A stretch of DNA of 64,000 nucleotides from positions 2,170,001-2,234,000 of the forward strand of contig NZ_CP039396.1 of assembly GCF_004803915.1 (NCBI RefSeq), read 5' to 3'. Origin of the DNA: Duncaniella dubosii. Lineage in GTDB: Bacteria > Bacteroidota > Bacteroidia > Bacteroidales > Muribaculaceae. The position numbers were made by a program, and so were the translations under genes. Shown here one piece after another: positions 44,442-53,859 of this stretch. A model generated the notes under the pieces. The model was not told the origin of the DNA. It made no database searches and was given only the letters and a program-made list of their open reading frames with translations. Each line of letters starts with the position of its first letter. Position 1 is the first letter of the stretch.

Positions 44442-45380
44442 ATGAATACAACCTTTAAATCTCCACTTAGCGGAATCATTCCTCCTCTTGTGACTCCACT
44501 TCTCGGCAACGACACTCTCGATGTCGCAAGTCTTGAAAATCTTATCGAACATCTCATTGCAGGTGGTGTCCACGGTCTCTTCATCCTTGGCACTACAGGA
44601 GAGGAACAGAGCCTTAGCTACCGTCTCCGCAAAGAGATGATCAAAGAAACCTGCCGCATCAATGCCGGTCGTCTCCCTGTGCTGGTGTGTGTGACCGACA
44701 CTTCAATTGTCGAAAGCGTCAATCTCGCGAAGGTTGCCGCCGACTGCGGTGCATCGGCTGTCGTGAGCGCTGCACCCTACTATTTTGCTACCGGCCAGCC
44801 TGAGCTTGCAGAATTCTACGAGGATATGCTTCCGGAGCTCCCGCTTCCGCTTTTCCTCTACAATATGCCCAGCCACGTGAAGGTCAACTTCTCACCGGCG
44901 ACTATCCATCGCATCGCTGAAAACGAAAAGGTGGTAGGTTTCAAGGACAGCTCTGCCAATATACCGTATTTCCAGTCGGTGATGTATACGATGAAAGACC
45001 TTCCCGACTTCGCGCTCCTCATGGGCCCCGAGGAAGTGACCGGCGAATGTGTGCTTCTCGGCGCTAACGGCGGTATCAACGGCGGTGCCAATATGTTCCC
45101 CGAGCTTTATGTGGCCATGTATAACGCAGCCAAGGCAGGAGATGTCAAAGAAGTGTGGCGCCTCCAGCAGATCATCATGCAGATCAGCACTACAATCTAT
45201 AGCGTCGGCAAGCACGGCTCAAGCTATCTGAAGGGTCTCAAGTGTGCATGCTCGCTCCTCGGTGTCATCAAGGATGATTTTGTGGCAGCTCCGTTCCACA
45301 AGTTCAATGAACCCGAACGTCGCAGGATTCAGGAAGCACTTGACCGTCTCCCGATTGAAAATGGCAAGATAATCCTTTGA
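44442..45380 (+). CDS. DHDPS/N-acetylneuraminate-lyase family aldolase
   Basis: A 312-residue Schiff-base aldolase from ATG 44442. GTTGEEQSL is the carboxylate-binding loop, Y140 (LYNMPSH) and K168 (GFKDSS) are the catalytic Tyr and Lys, with the 28-residue spacing of the family. Such enzymes add or split pyruvate: dihydrodipicolinate synthase, sialic acid lyase, or 2-keto-3-deoxy sugar-acid aldolases. The partner gene is a sodium/solute symporter and no lysine or sialic acid genes are close, so a sugar-acid or sialic-acid-like substrate is possible; 2-keto-3-deoxy-L-fuconate would fit the fucose genes. Not resolved. Confidence 0.88.
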   Translation: MNTTFKSPLSGIIPPLVTPLLGNDTLDVASLENLIEHLIAGGVHGLFILGTTGEEQSLSYRLRKEMIKETCRINAGRLPVLVCVTDTSIVESVNLAKVAADCGASAVVSAAPYYFATGQPELAEFYEDMLPELPLPLFLYNMPSHVKVNFSPATIHRIAENEKVVGFKDSSANIPYFQSVMYTMKDLPDFALLMGPEEVTGECVLLGANGGINGGANMFPELYVAMYNAAKAGDVKEVWRLQQIIMQISTTIYSVGKHGSSYLKGLKCACSLLGVIKDDFVAAPFHKFNEPERRRIQEALDRLPIENGKIIL

Positions 45381-45461
45381 TTTTCTTATATTTTAAGTAA
45401 TATTGCTCATTCCCCTCTCTTATTTATACACAAACGTTACTATTACCCTATCTCTCGTATC

Positions 45462-46952
45462 ATGAATATAATAGACCTTGTCGTATTCCTTGTTTTTACA
45501 GTCGGAACCATATTGTTCGGTTATCTTTTCGGACGTAAGAAACAGAGTAGCGATGAGTTTACCCGTGGTGGAGGCAAAGTGCCCGGATGGGTGGTCGGCC
45601 TCTCGATATTTGCTTCGTTCTGTAGCTCGATTTCTTTTTTAGGCTATTGTTCATCAGCGTTTACAGGAAACTGGAATGCCTTTGTGTTCACAATCTCTAT
45701 TCTGCCGGCCGGACTTTTGGCCATGCGTTACTTTGTCCCTTTTTACCGCTCTCTCGGAAGCATCAGTGCCTACAGTTTCTTTGAAAAACGTTTTGGCCGC
45801 TGGGCACGTCTGTATGCGTCGGTGTTCTATCTCTTCACACAGGTGTGTCGTTCTGGAGCTATATTGTTTCTGCTTGCCGTCCCGATGAATGTACTGATGG
45901 GGTGGAGCATTCCTCTTGTTGTTACAGTGACAGGTATAGGAATCATCCTCTACAGCCAGAAAGGCGGTCTGAAATCAGTAATCTGGACAGAGGCTCTTCA
46001 GGGTGCTATTCTCATAGTCGGTGCTATCATCTGTCTTGTAATGCTTTTCAAAGGAATGCCCGAAGGTCCGGGACAAGCTCTGAGAATCTGTATGGAGAAC
46101 AACAAGTTCTCTCTCGGCAGCTTTGGCGACAGTCTTGTCGAAAGCACATTCTGGGTCTGTCTGATTTACGGTATGTTTACCAATCTGAACAACTTTGCAA
46201 TTGACCAGAGCTATACGCAGCGCTATTGTGCAGCTCCGTCGCTGAGCGAGGCGAGAAAGAGTGCGTTCTGGGGCTCGCTTCTCACATTGCCGGTCAATTT
46301 CATCCTGTTTCTCATCGGTTCATGTCTGTTCGCGTTCTATCATGTTAACCCCGGCTCTCTGCCCGAGGGCATAAAAAGTGACTATGTGTTTCCATATTTT
46401 ATTATCAATGAACTTCCCGTCGGACTGATCGGTCTGCTGATCGCCTCTATTTTCTGTGCAGGAATGAGCACTGTGGCCACAAGTGTCACATCGTCAGGCA
46501 CGATTGTGCTGACCGATTTCTATTCACATATGTTTCCAAATGCGAGCGATGAGCGCAAGGTCATTGTGCTTCGTCTTGCAAGTGTGGCTGTAGGTGTTCT
46601 CGGCATCGGTGTTGCTCTATGTTTCCTTCTTGTCGACAATGCGCTTGACGCTTGGTGGGCGCTAAGCAGCGTATGTTCCGGCGGTGTCCTCGGCATGTTC
46701 CTGCTGGCTTATCTATGTCCCAAGGCCAAGAAGCAGCATGTGGTGCCCGGTGTGGTTGTCGGTGTGGCTTCATTGATTCTTATCGCATTGCAGACTAAAC
46801 TGACCGATTGGATGGGGCTTCCGCAGTTCGTGCATATCAATCTCAGCATTGTAATCAGCACATTGCTCATATTTTTTATCGGCTTTATACTTGTGCGGTT
46901 CATGAATAAGGAGAAGGACAATTCGATCCACGGTTCATCCGTGCCTCAATGA
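45462..46952 (+). CDS. Sodium:solute symporter (SSS family), second type
   Basis: A 496-residue inner-membrane transporter with about 13 helices. It begins IIDLVVFLVFTVGTILFGYLFGRKKQSSDEFTRGGGKVPGW and has SIFASFCSSISFLGY and IASIFCAGMSTVATSVTSSGTIVLTDFY, the sodium-site region. It differs clearly from the symporter at 42730. Its pairing with a pyruvate-type aldolase recalls the sialic acid transporter/lyase pairs of other bacteria, but the substrate cannot be set from sequence. Confidence 0.88.
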   Translation: MNIIDLVVFLVFTVGTILFGYLFGRKKQSSDEFTRGGGKVPGWVVGLSIFASFCSSISFLGYCSSAFTGNWNAFVFTISILPAGLLAMRYFVPFYRSLGSISAYSFFEKRFGRWARLYASVFYLFTQVCRSGAILFLLAVPMNVLMGWSIPLVVTVTGIGIILYSQKGGLKSVIWTEALQGAILIVGAIICLVMLFKGMPEGPGQALRICMENNKFSLGSFGDSLVESTFWVCLIYGMFTNLNNFAIDQSYTQRYCAAPSLSEARKSAFWGSLLTLPVNFILFLIGSCLFAFYHVNPGSLPEGIKSDYVFPYFIINELPVGLIGLLIASIFCAGMSTVATSVTSSGTIVLTDFYSHMFPNASDERKVIVLRLASVAVGVLGIGVALCFLLVDNALDAWWALSSVCSGGVLGMFLLAYLCPKAKKQHVVPGVVVGVASLILIALQTKLTDWMGLPQFVHINLSIVISTLLIFFIGFILVRFMNKEKDNSIHGSSVPQ

Positions 46953-47013
46953 AAACAAATAAAGGCTAAATATTGTTATCAATTAAACAAATTTATGTTT
47001 TTCCAGATACCGC

Positions 47014-48297
47014 ATGGACGATCTTATAATAATTATCGCACTTATTCTTCTAAACGGCATATTCTCAATGTCGGAAGTAGCCTTGATTTCAGCACGTAAA
47101 TCAAAACTGACATCCGATGCACGCAACGGCAACCGCAACGCGGCCACAGCCCTGCAGCTCGCAGGCGAACCTGACCGTTTTCTCTCGACTGTACAAATAG
47201 GCATAACCCTGATAGGAATCCTGACGGGTATGTTTTCAGGAGCGACAATCGCTACACAGCTTGCCGACTGGCTTGCCGCAGCCGGAGTTGCCCCCCGGCT
47301 TGCGCTTACGCTGTCGAAAGTTGTGATAGTGTCTGTGGTGACATATCTCTCGATTGTCGTTGGCGAGCTCGTCCCCAAGCGCATAGGACTCGGACGTGCC
47401 GATACGATAGCCAAGATTGTTGCCGGACCGATGAAAATGCTCTCTATAATCACTTATCCCGTAGTGTGGCTACTATCGGTTTCCACTGCCGGAATCGTGA
47501 AACTTCTTCGTCTGGGAGAGAATGCGTCGAAAGTGACTGAGGAGGAAATCAAGTCGCTTATTCAGGAAGGCACTGAGTCCGGCGAGGTTCGCGAGGTCGA
47601 GCAGGATATTATGGAGCGCGCGCTCGTGCTCGGCGATTGCAGGATTGAAGCCATAATGACAAGCCGCAAGGATGTGGCATGTCTGACAATCGGAATGGAT
47701 GAGGAAAAAATCCGCAAAGTGCTTGCCGATGAGCTTCATTCGACCTATCCGGTATTTGACGATGACAGGGTAGAAATCTGTGGAGTGGTTTCGCTCAAAC
47801 AGCTAATTCTTACGCTCGGACAGCCTGATTTCAATATCGGCCGGCAGCTGTCGTCGGGGCTTTCGATTCCGGAAAGCATGACGGTCTACGACGCTCTCGA
47901 CACATTCAAGCGCACACGCGAGCATCTTGCACTCGTCTATGACGAATATGGGTGTTTTCAGGGAGTTGTCACGCTCGGTGACATTCTCGACGGCCTTGTG
48001 GGATGTACTTCCGAAGGGATGAACGGCCCTGTAATCATCAAGCGGCAAGACAAGGACGAATGGCTGGTCGACGGGCAATGTTCTGTCTATGACTTCCTTT
48101 CGTTTTTTGACCGCGAGGATCTTTATCAGCCTGCGTCATATACAACTTTGGCAGGGCTGATTATCGAAAATCTCAAGCGTGTTCCGTCAGTGGGCGACAT
48201 ATTCGATTGGAACTGTTTCCGCTTCGAGGTAGCAGACATGGACAGAGCTCGTATCGACAAGATTGCGGTTTCCATGCTTACTCAGAAAGAGGATTAA
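47014..48297 (+). CDS. CNNM/CBS/CorC-domain membrane protein (hemolysin family)
   Basis: A 427-residue protein: CNNM membrane domain (about 1-190, IIIALILLNGIFSMSEVALISARKSKL and VVGELVPKRIGL), two CBS domains (about 200-335, with MTSRKDVACL and LALVYDEYGCFQGVVTLGDILDGLVG) and a C-terminal CorC_HlyC domain (about 345-427). Related proteins are linked to magnesium or cobalt export; the name hemolysin is historical. It starts 61 nt after the symporter gene and ends at a strong terminator. Confidence 0.9.
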   Translation: MDDLIIIIALILLNGIFSMSEVALISARKSKLTSDARNGNRNAATALQLAGEPDRFLSTVQIGITLIGILTGMFSGATIATQLADWLAAAGVAPRLALTLSKVVIVSVVTYLSIVVGELVPKRIGLGRADTIAKIVAGPMKMLSIITYPVVWLLSVSTAGIVKLLRLGENASKVTEEEIKSLIQEGTESGEVREVEQDIMERALVLGDCRIEAIMTSRKDVACLTIGMDEEKIRKVLADELHSTYPVFDDDRVEICGVVSLKQLILTLGQPDFNIGRQLSSGLSIPESMTVYDALDTFKRTREHLALVYDEYGCFQGVVTLGDILDGLVGCTSEGMNGPVIIKRQDKDEWLVDGQCSVYDFLSFFDREDLYQPASYTTLAGLIIENLKRVPSVGDIFDWNCFRFEVADMDRARIDKIAVSMLTQKED

Positions 48298-48328
48298 GCC
48301 TTTCATACAATTTCCCTTATGCGCTGAC

Positions 48329-48360
48329 GCCTGTTGCACGACGAAAAACGTGCAACAGGC
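48329..48360 (+). terminator. Intrinsic terminator after the CorC-domain gene
   Basis: Perfect 12-bp stem GCCTGTTGCACG (48329-48340) and its complement (48349-48360) with an 8-nt loop and a following T-rich tract. Confidence 0.85.
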
Positions 48361-48637
48361 TAATTTTGTTTCTTCAACATCAATATGCCGGAATTCCTGA
48401 AAAGGTGTGATAATGCAAAACGGATGAAAGAAAATTATCATCCATTTCGGATATGTTACATAAATGACGTTGAAAGTTAACATTCAAAGAACCTACAAAC
48501 CTGTTTGTCTATATAAAATCGTGATTGATATTGACCCGGCTATGGCTTTTGGCAATCAACACTCATAACAGCCACACTATTTCCTTTTTGATAAAAATAA
48601 AGTTGAAAAATCAACATTTGTTGACTTATATATTCGA

Positions 48638-48717
48638 GATAATACCTATTTTTGTGAAATAAAACCTGTTTTTATAGGATAATACCTAAATTTGCAAAAT
48701 AAGAACCTGACTATATT
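48638..48717 (+). repeat. Tandem 40-bp promoter duplication
   Basis: Copies 48638-48677 and 48678-48717 both begin GATAATACCT and continue with similar spacing (AAATA, ACCTG). Each carries a -7 box: TATTTTTG at 48647-48654 and TAAATTTG at 48687-48694. The second copy ends exactly at the ATG at 48718. A -33 box at standard spacing is not clear for either. Confidence 0.6.
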
Positions 48718-50807
48718 ATGCCAAACCGAATTATCACATCTATATTCTGCGCCTCAGTAGCTATATCTGCGATGTCGAAAAGTCTGACAGCATCAAGACT
48801 CAAGAACTTGACGAAGTTGTGGTTAAAGCGCAGATGCAACGCACCTCACCGACCTCTACGACCTATATTCCGACAGTCAGACAAAAGAACGCTTCGCAAA
48901 ACGCAGTCGATCTTCTACGGCAGATGGCTATACCTCAGCTTCAGATAAATCCTGTCAGCGATGCGGTTACCGACAATGCAGGAGTTGACGTGGCAATCTT
49001 TATAAATTATCTCGAAGCGTCAAAGGAGGAAATGGAAGGTATGCGTATGCCGGATGTCAGGAAAGTCGAGTATCTTGAATTTCCGAGCGATCCGCGTTTT
49101 CGAGGGGCGCAGCGTGTAATCAACATCATTGTTTATGAATACGACTACGGTGGCTACACAAAGCTGACCACAAATGAAAACTTTCTTATGGGATTTTCAA
49201 CCCGCAACAACATTTTCTCTAAGTTCTCATATAAGAAAATGACTTACGACCTGTATGTAGGAGCCAGCCATTGGAACAACCATCATGGAGGTAATACCGT
49301 AAAAGGTATCTACTCGCTCAAAGACGAGGATGGGGCTGATTACAAGCTGACCCGTACAGAAGCGCTTGACGGGTCGCATTATAAACAGAGCCAATATCCA
49401 GTCACTCTTCGGGCTACATACGCATCTGAAAAAATCCAGATACGCAACACTTTCGGATTTACCCATTCAGGCGTTCCGACCTATGACCAGAGAGGTAGTC
49501 TCACATATCAGCCGGGCAATGAACGAAACTACACTTTCGACAGGAGCAATCCGAACCGCAGTAATACCATCGCATATCAAGGTTCGTTCTTTTTCTCTTT
49601 GCCGAAGCGGTTTTCGTTTGACATCTCACCGCGTTTCAATTACACGCACAGCAACGACTATCTGTCATACTCCACCTCGAACTCATCTGAAATAATCCGC
49701 AACGCTCGTGAGAATGCCTATAATTATCGTGTTGACACATACTTGCGTAAGCATATCGGTCAGAAGCATACGGCTATGCTCGGAATAAACGGCGGTGACC
49801 ATATCAACAGGTTGCGTTACTCGGGCACGAACAATTACTATGACAGCTTTCATAATTCTTTTGCGGCCGGATCACTTTGCTATAATTTTCAGACTCAGAA
49901 AATCAGCCTTTATGCTGATGCCGGAGTGTGCTGGGAAGAAAGTGACATAAACGGAGAAAAATACAATGACATATATCCATTCATACATCTGAATTTCCGC
50001 CTCTCGCCAAACGCTAAAAATGCTTTTTCGGCTTATTTTCAATATGCTACCAACAGCCCGGGTATAGCTGAGAAGGCATCTGATATTCTTCAGGAAAATG
50101 AATTCATGTACATCACCGGCAATCCTTTGCTTGAAAACAGCCGGCATGTCTCTCTTAATCTTGCCTATACGTGGATGCCGTCAAATGCTTTCGGCATGAG
50201 TGCGTTTAGTAATTTCTTCGAATGCTTTGACCGGCAACTTGTGGTATATGATCCGTATAATGACGGTCAGGCTCTCATCAGAAACTATCGCAATAACGGC
50301 AATTACATCAAAGAGGAAATCGGACTTGCCGCCAACTGGAAACTGCTTGGGGGAAAATTGCAGCTCTACGCAAGCCCAAGACAGGCGTTCTACAAATCCA
50401 CCGGCATATACCGTAAATCATACAATCCGTTCACTGTAACCGCACAAGCTACATATTACCTCGACAGTTTCTATTTTAAGGCATATTATCAATCGCCCGA
50501 AAAGCAGATGTCATCCATCTCCCCGCATATTTATGAGGGCAGGAACTTTCATAGTCTGACAGTCGGTTGGGCAAATTCCGACTGGAATATACGGGTCATG
50601 GCCGCCAACTTCTTTAACAAGGGCTGGAGCTGCGCCAAGACTATTACCGAAACACCGTTATATACCGGATATAAGGAAAATATCGGCACAAACTCACATC
50701 CACGTATCAACGTGGCTGTCACTTATACATTCGGCTATGGTAAAAAGGTAAAACGGGGCAATGAGGTCGGCGAACAGTCAGGCGCAAACTCCGCTATAAT
50801 GAAATAA
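48718..50807 (+). CDS. Outer-membrane beta-barrel protein with apparent frameshift after the signal peptide
   Basis: The ATG at 48718 starts a signal peptide (MPNRIITSIFCASVAISA), but the frame then runs into an unrelated sequence. The barrel protein lies in another frame: DVEKSDSIKTQELDEVVVKAQ, then the plug-like part (NAVDLLRQMAIPQLQINP) and a long barrel to 50807. One missing base near 48770 would join AISA to DVEK, a perfect signal-peptidase site. Without repair, only a GTG start (48819) gives a 662-residue protein that lacks a signal peptide and could not reach the outer membrane. It belongs to the OMP_b-brl_3 group, like the barrel at 17568. Its ligand is unknown. It may be a pseudogene, a phase-variable gene or a sequencing error. 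Confidence 0.72.
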
Positions 50808-50872
50808 TAAATCGTGCATTTAAGTATCACATCAGCCTCAGTCGTAAGGTGAAATTGATTAGTATTGAAATT

Positions 50873-50914
50873 AAAAGTGAAGTCCCCGGCAGCGATGCCG
50901 GGGACTTCACTTTT
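50873..50914. terminator. Strong bidirectional terminator
   Basis: Perfect 19-bp stem (50873-50891 and 50896-50914) around GCGA, with A- and T-runs at the ends, between the convergent barrel gene and the thioredoxin gene. Confidence 0.92.
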
Positions 50915-50952
50915 ACGCCACCGGGAGATGACAGAGTTTCTTTCGGTGGCGT
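50915..50952. repeat. Second adjacent inverted repeat
   Basis: ACGCCACCG (50915-50923) pairs with CGGTGGCGT (50944-50952), directly beside the first terminator hairpin and 19 nt from the end of the thioredoxin gene. A back-up hairpin for minus-strand transcription is possible. Confidence 0.5.
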
Positions 50953-50971
50953 AAGTATGGTTATTCGAATT

Positions 50972-52345
50972 TCAGTTTTTAGCAGTGAGGCATTCGAGTT
51001 GCTGGCGCAGTTTCGGGTCTGAGGGGCGTTTGGCATAGCTTTCGACTATCCGTCCCTCACGGTCGATGAGCATGATTCGCGGTACTCCGTGGATGTTGAG
51101 CTGTTTGAGCAGCGGAGAATTGAAGCCGTCGGGAAGATTGACGCTCAGCACTCCCGGTGCGTGGGGCTTTTCGCGCATCATTTTTTTCCATTCGGCATAA
51201 AGCTCGTCGCCTGTGTCGACCGAGAGGGAAATGAATCTTACACCCTTGCCGTCGAATGCTTTTGCAACCTCGTCGAAGTATGGCATTTCCGCACGGCATG
51301 GCGCACAGCCCGTAAACCAGAAGTCGATTATTACATAATCGCCTCTGAAATCGGCAAAATTGAATTCCTTGCCGTCGACATCCTTGAATATGAAATCGGG
51401 CATCTGTGTTCCGGCAGCGACGTTTGCTGCGGCACGTGTCTTTTCTGCATACTCGTTTTCAAGCTCACCGATCCGGTCGCTTGCACCGGCATCAGTGATG
51501 AGAGGTCTGATTTCAGGCAGCTGACGGCTGAAGTCGTTCAGATAGTTGCGCTTAAGTGTCAGAGCGAGCAGATTGACGAGGAAATGCGACCTTACTTTCT
51601 CGTTGTCAATAGCCTTGGCGTAGACAGTCATGTATGATTCGTTTATGGCGGGTATCAGGCCACGGCTTTCTTTTGTCTCAATGGCCTTGTTTACAACATC
51701 AAACCATTTCGGGATTCTCAGTATGCGCTCGTCGCTGAATGTCAGCGTGTCAAGAAAATTATAGAAATCGTCGCTGATTTCCACCTTCTGTCCGTTGGGG
51801 CGGAACACCTTTGCGAGTGCCACTCCACCGAGCCGTTGGTTAAGGAAGGTGTAGCGGTTATAGAGTTTGTGGGTGGCTGCAAATTCCTGATCCAGACCGG
51901 CAGCGTCAATCAGAGAGTCGAGTTTCAAGATTTCCGATTCGTTATAGGCGATCCATTCCGATGAATAAGGCTTGATGGTCTTTGGCGTGCGGCAGATGTA
52001 GGGATGGCTGCTGATAAAGCTGTTTTCCTTCTCGTTAGTGCCCTTGACGGCAACGTTGCCGTCATTGCCGACTGTGATTTCTGTCGTCGAACCCGGAGTG
52101 ATGAATACGGGATGGAAATTGCCGTTTTCGGCAATCAGACGGTAATATGCCGGCGAGTCAGTAACGGTAATTACCGTGTCGTTGGCAGTGACTTGTGAAT
52201 ATTCGAGGGCGGCTTCCGGCTGGAAATAGATTTTTTCACCGCCTCGGTTTATGACGGAGACTGTAGCCGGAGCAGCACCGTATGCCGGGACTGATGCGAT
52301 TAGGGTCGCTATCGTCAAAGCGGCCACATTGAGATTTTTTTTCAT
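50972..52345 (-). CDS. Secreted TlpA-like thioredoxin-fold protein
   Basis: A 457-residue protein with a signal peptide (AALTIATLIASVPAYGA), an N-terminal helical and beta region typical of Bacteroidetes TlpA/DUF4369-like proteins, and a C-terminal thioredoxin domain (about 310-455). The redox motif is C347-A-P-C350 in FTGCAPCRAEMP, with VPRIMLIDREGRI as the cis-proline region. It would act on disulfides in the periplasm. Its ATG overlaps the susD stop by four bases, so it is translationally coupled to the protease-SusCD locus. It may reduce disulfides in imported peptides or maintain locus proteins; inferred. Confidence 0.87.
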   Translation of the reverse strand: MKKNLNVAALTIATLIASVPAYGAAPATVSVINRGGEKIYFQPEAALEYSQVTANDTVITVTDSPAYYRLIAENGNFHPVFITPGSTTEITVGNDGNVAVKGTNEKENSFISSHPYICRTPKTIKPYSSEWIAYNESEILKLDSLIDAAGLDQEFAATHKLYNRYTFLNQRLGGVALAKVFRPNGQKVEISDDFYNFLDTLTFSDERILRIPKWFDVVNKAIETKESRGLIPAINESYMTVYAKAIDNEKVRSHFLVNLLALTLKRNYLNDFSRQLPEIRPLITDAGASDRIGELENEYAEKTRAAANVAAGTQMPDFIFKDVDGKEFNFADFRGDYVIIDFWFTGCAPCRAEMPYFDEVAKAFDGKGVRFISLSVDTGDELYAEWKKMMREKPHAPGVLSVNLPDGFNSPLLKQLNIHGVPRIMLIDREGRIVESYAKRPSDPKLRQQLECLTAKN

Positions 52346-53826
52346 TTGCTGTTCTGTTTAAGGTCACTTGTTTGCATGGCTTTCAGAGGGAAGGGGAAGG
52401 TGAGGAGTGTCGAATTCGGCGCCAGCGTATAGGTCTCGCCTTCGAATTCTTTTGTCAGAGTCTCGTTGAATTCAGTGCAGAAGCGGCGGAGATCGAAAAA
52501 TCCGTTGTAGGTGAAGAAAAGTTCGCGTTTACGCTCTTCACGGACAAATTTCAGCGCTTCGGCCGCATCGGAAGTGGTCAGACGTGTGTAACGGCTTCTG
52601 ATGTTACGGCGCGAGCGGATAATGTCGAGATAGTTCATAGCCTGTGCGATGTCGGCCGGCGAGCCCTTGCGTGCATAGCATTCGGCAAGCATCAGATAGA
52701 CTTCCGAAAGGCGCATTCCCGATGGATTCCAGCGGATGCCCATTGATGTAAACTCGCGGTCGCCTTCAGGTGCGGTCTCGTGCGAACGGCGGTAGCGGAG
52801 ACAGTAGAGCATGCGCAGGTCGGCTTGCTGGTCGAAAAGACTGATGACATCGGCTGTGAGATACATCGGAAAGGGATCGTTGTTGGTAGTGCCAAACTGA
52901 TAGAGAAGGTTTTCTGGCGCGTCATATCCTTTTTGGACACCGTTTTTCCAGATGCTCTCGATTGCGTCGTTGAGCCCCATGAACTCGGGTCGGTCGATTG
53001 CTCTGTCTGTACCATAGGCCATCAGCAGCTGAGGGGAATAGCGGTTGTATTCATCGTTCATATCCCAAAGTTCGTGCTTTCCGGCCGGAGCTTCGGCGAG
53101 AGCGTCGAGACAGGCTGCTATACACTCGTCGATTTCGCGCTTGAACAGGTGGACTTTAGCCTTAAACGCGTAGCCGAAAGTTTTGTCAGGTCGGAAAGAG
53201 TTGAGAGCGGTGTGCGGAAGGTCGGCAATGGCTTCGTCAATGTCTTTCTGAATGAAGTTGTAGGTATAGCCGACAGACTGCTGGACACCTTTTTCCTCAA
53301 TGCTTTCAAACATTTTTTCTCGGATGATGATGCCGTTGGTGTTATCGGCAGTTGCCGGATCGTATGGCTTGGCGAACGTGTTGACGAGGAAAAAATAGTT
53401 GTATGCCCTCATGATTTTGGCCTGAGCCATAGCGAGAGCCTTGTCAGAGTCAGGCCCTTTGGCTGTGTGGATGTTGCTTATTATGACATTGAAGTTAGTG
53501 ATGCGGTTGTAGCAGTTATTATAAAGAGAGCTGTTGATTGTGACAGCCGCACGGTCATAGTCTTCGTTCCAGAGAAAGCCGGCCGATCGCAGTGGCGAGG
53601 TGTAGTTTTTTAGTTCCTCAACCTTATACCATGAGGCTTCATTGCAGATATTGAGGCTGTTGGCATGGTCATAGTTAGGCGAGACTTCTTCGAGCAGTCC
53701 GAGATAGTCATCAGTGGTTTCGAGCTGGGTGCGTCCCTTCGGCTCGACATCGAGATAGCCGTCGCATGACGAGAACAATGCCGCTGTACACGCGAGAGCC
53801 GTTGATATATGAAGTCTGATATTCAT
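52342..53826 (-). CDS. SusD/RagB-family surface lipoprotein
   Basis: A 494-residue lipoprotein from ATG 53826 (a TTG two codons earlier is in frame). Lipobox LFSSC, acylated C21, then DGYLDVEPKGRTQLE. SusD features: AQAKIMRAYNYFFLVNTFAKPYDPATA, and the C-terminal VREERKRELFFTYNGFFDLRRF. It pairs with the SusC protein encoded just upstream and shares a four-base overlap with the thioredoxin gene. Ligand unknown; the C10 protease in the same operon suggests peptides. Confidence 0.94.
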   Translation of the reverse strand: MNIRLHISTALACTAALFSSCDGYLDVEPKGRTQLETTDDYLGLLEEVSPNYDHANSLNICNEASWYKVEELKNYTSPLRSAGFLWNEDYDRAAVTINSSLYNNCYNRITNFNVIISNIHTAKGPDSDKALAMAQAKIMRAYNYFFLVNTFAKPYDPATADNTNGIIIREKMFESIEEKGVQQSVGYTYNFIQKDIDEAIADLPHTALNSFRPDKTFGYAFKAKVHLFKREIDECIAACLDALAEAPAGKHELWDMNDEYNRYSPQLLMAYGTDRAIDRPEFMGLNDAIESIWKNGVQKGYDAPENLLYQFGTTNNDPFPMYLTADVISLFDQQADLRMLYCLRYRRSHETAPEGDREFTSMGIRWNPSGMRLSEVYLMLAECYARKGSPADIAQAMNYLDIIRSRRNIRSRYTRLTTSDAAEALKFVREERKRELFFTYNGFFDLRRFCTEFNETLTKEFEGETYTLAPNSTLLTFPFPLKAMQTSDLKQNSK

Positions 53827-53859
53827 TTTCAAATAATTGTGGGATTTGATGGAGAGTTT

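Larger units (their letters stand above)
48298..48717. other. Intergenic region upstream of the barrel gene (420 bp)
   Basis: It holds the terminator at 48329-48360, a palindrome TCAACA-TT-TGTTGA at 48611-48624 (possible operator), and a tandem 40-bp duplication at 48638-48717 whose two copies each contain a -7 box. Between 48370 and 48600 I see nothing definite. Confidence 0.5.

Noticed and set aside
44442..46952. Sialic acid utilisation locus
   Set aside because: A DHDPS-family aldolase next to a sodium/solute symporter recalls nanA and its transporter, but no epimerase, kinase, sialidase or deaminase gene is close. Other sugar acids fit equally well.
48718..48948. Separate 76-residue secreted protein
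   Set aside because: Only the first 18 residues look natural (a signal peptide). The rest is the barrel gene read in the wrong frame, so a frameshift is the better explanation.
52780..53613. 277-residue plus-strand frame opposite susD
   Set aside because: Long, but composed of the complement of SusD codons with no start context or recognisable domain.
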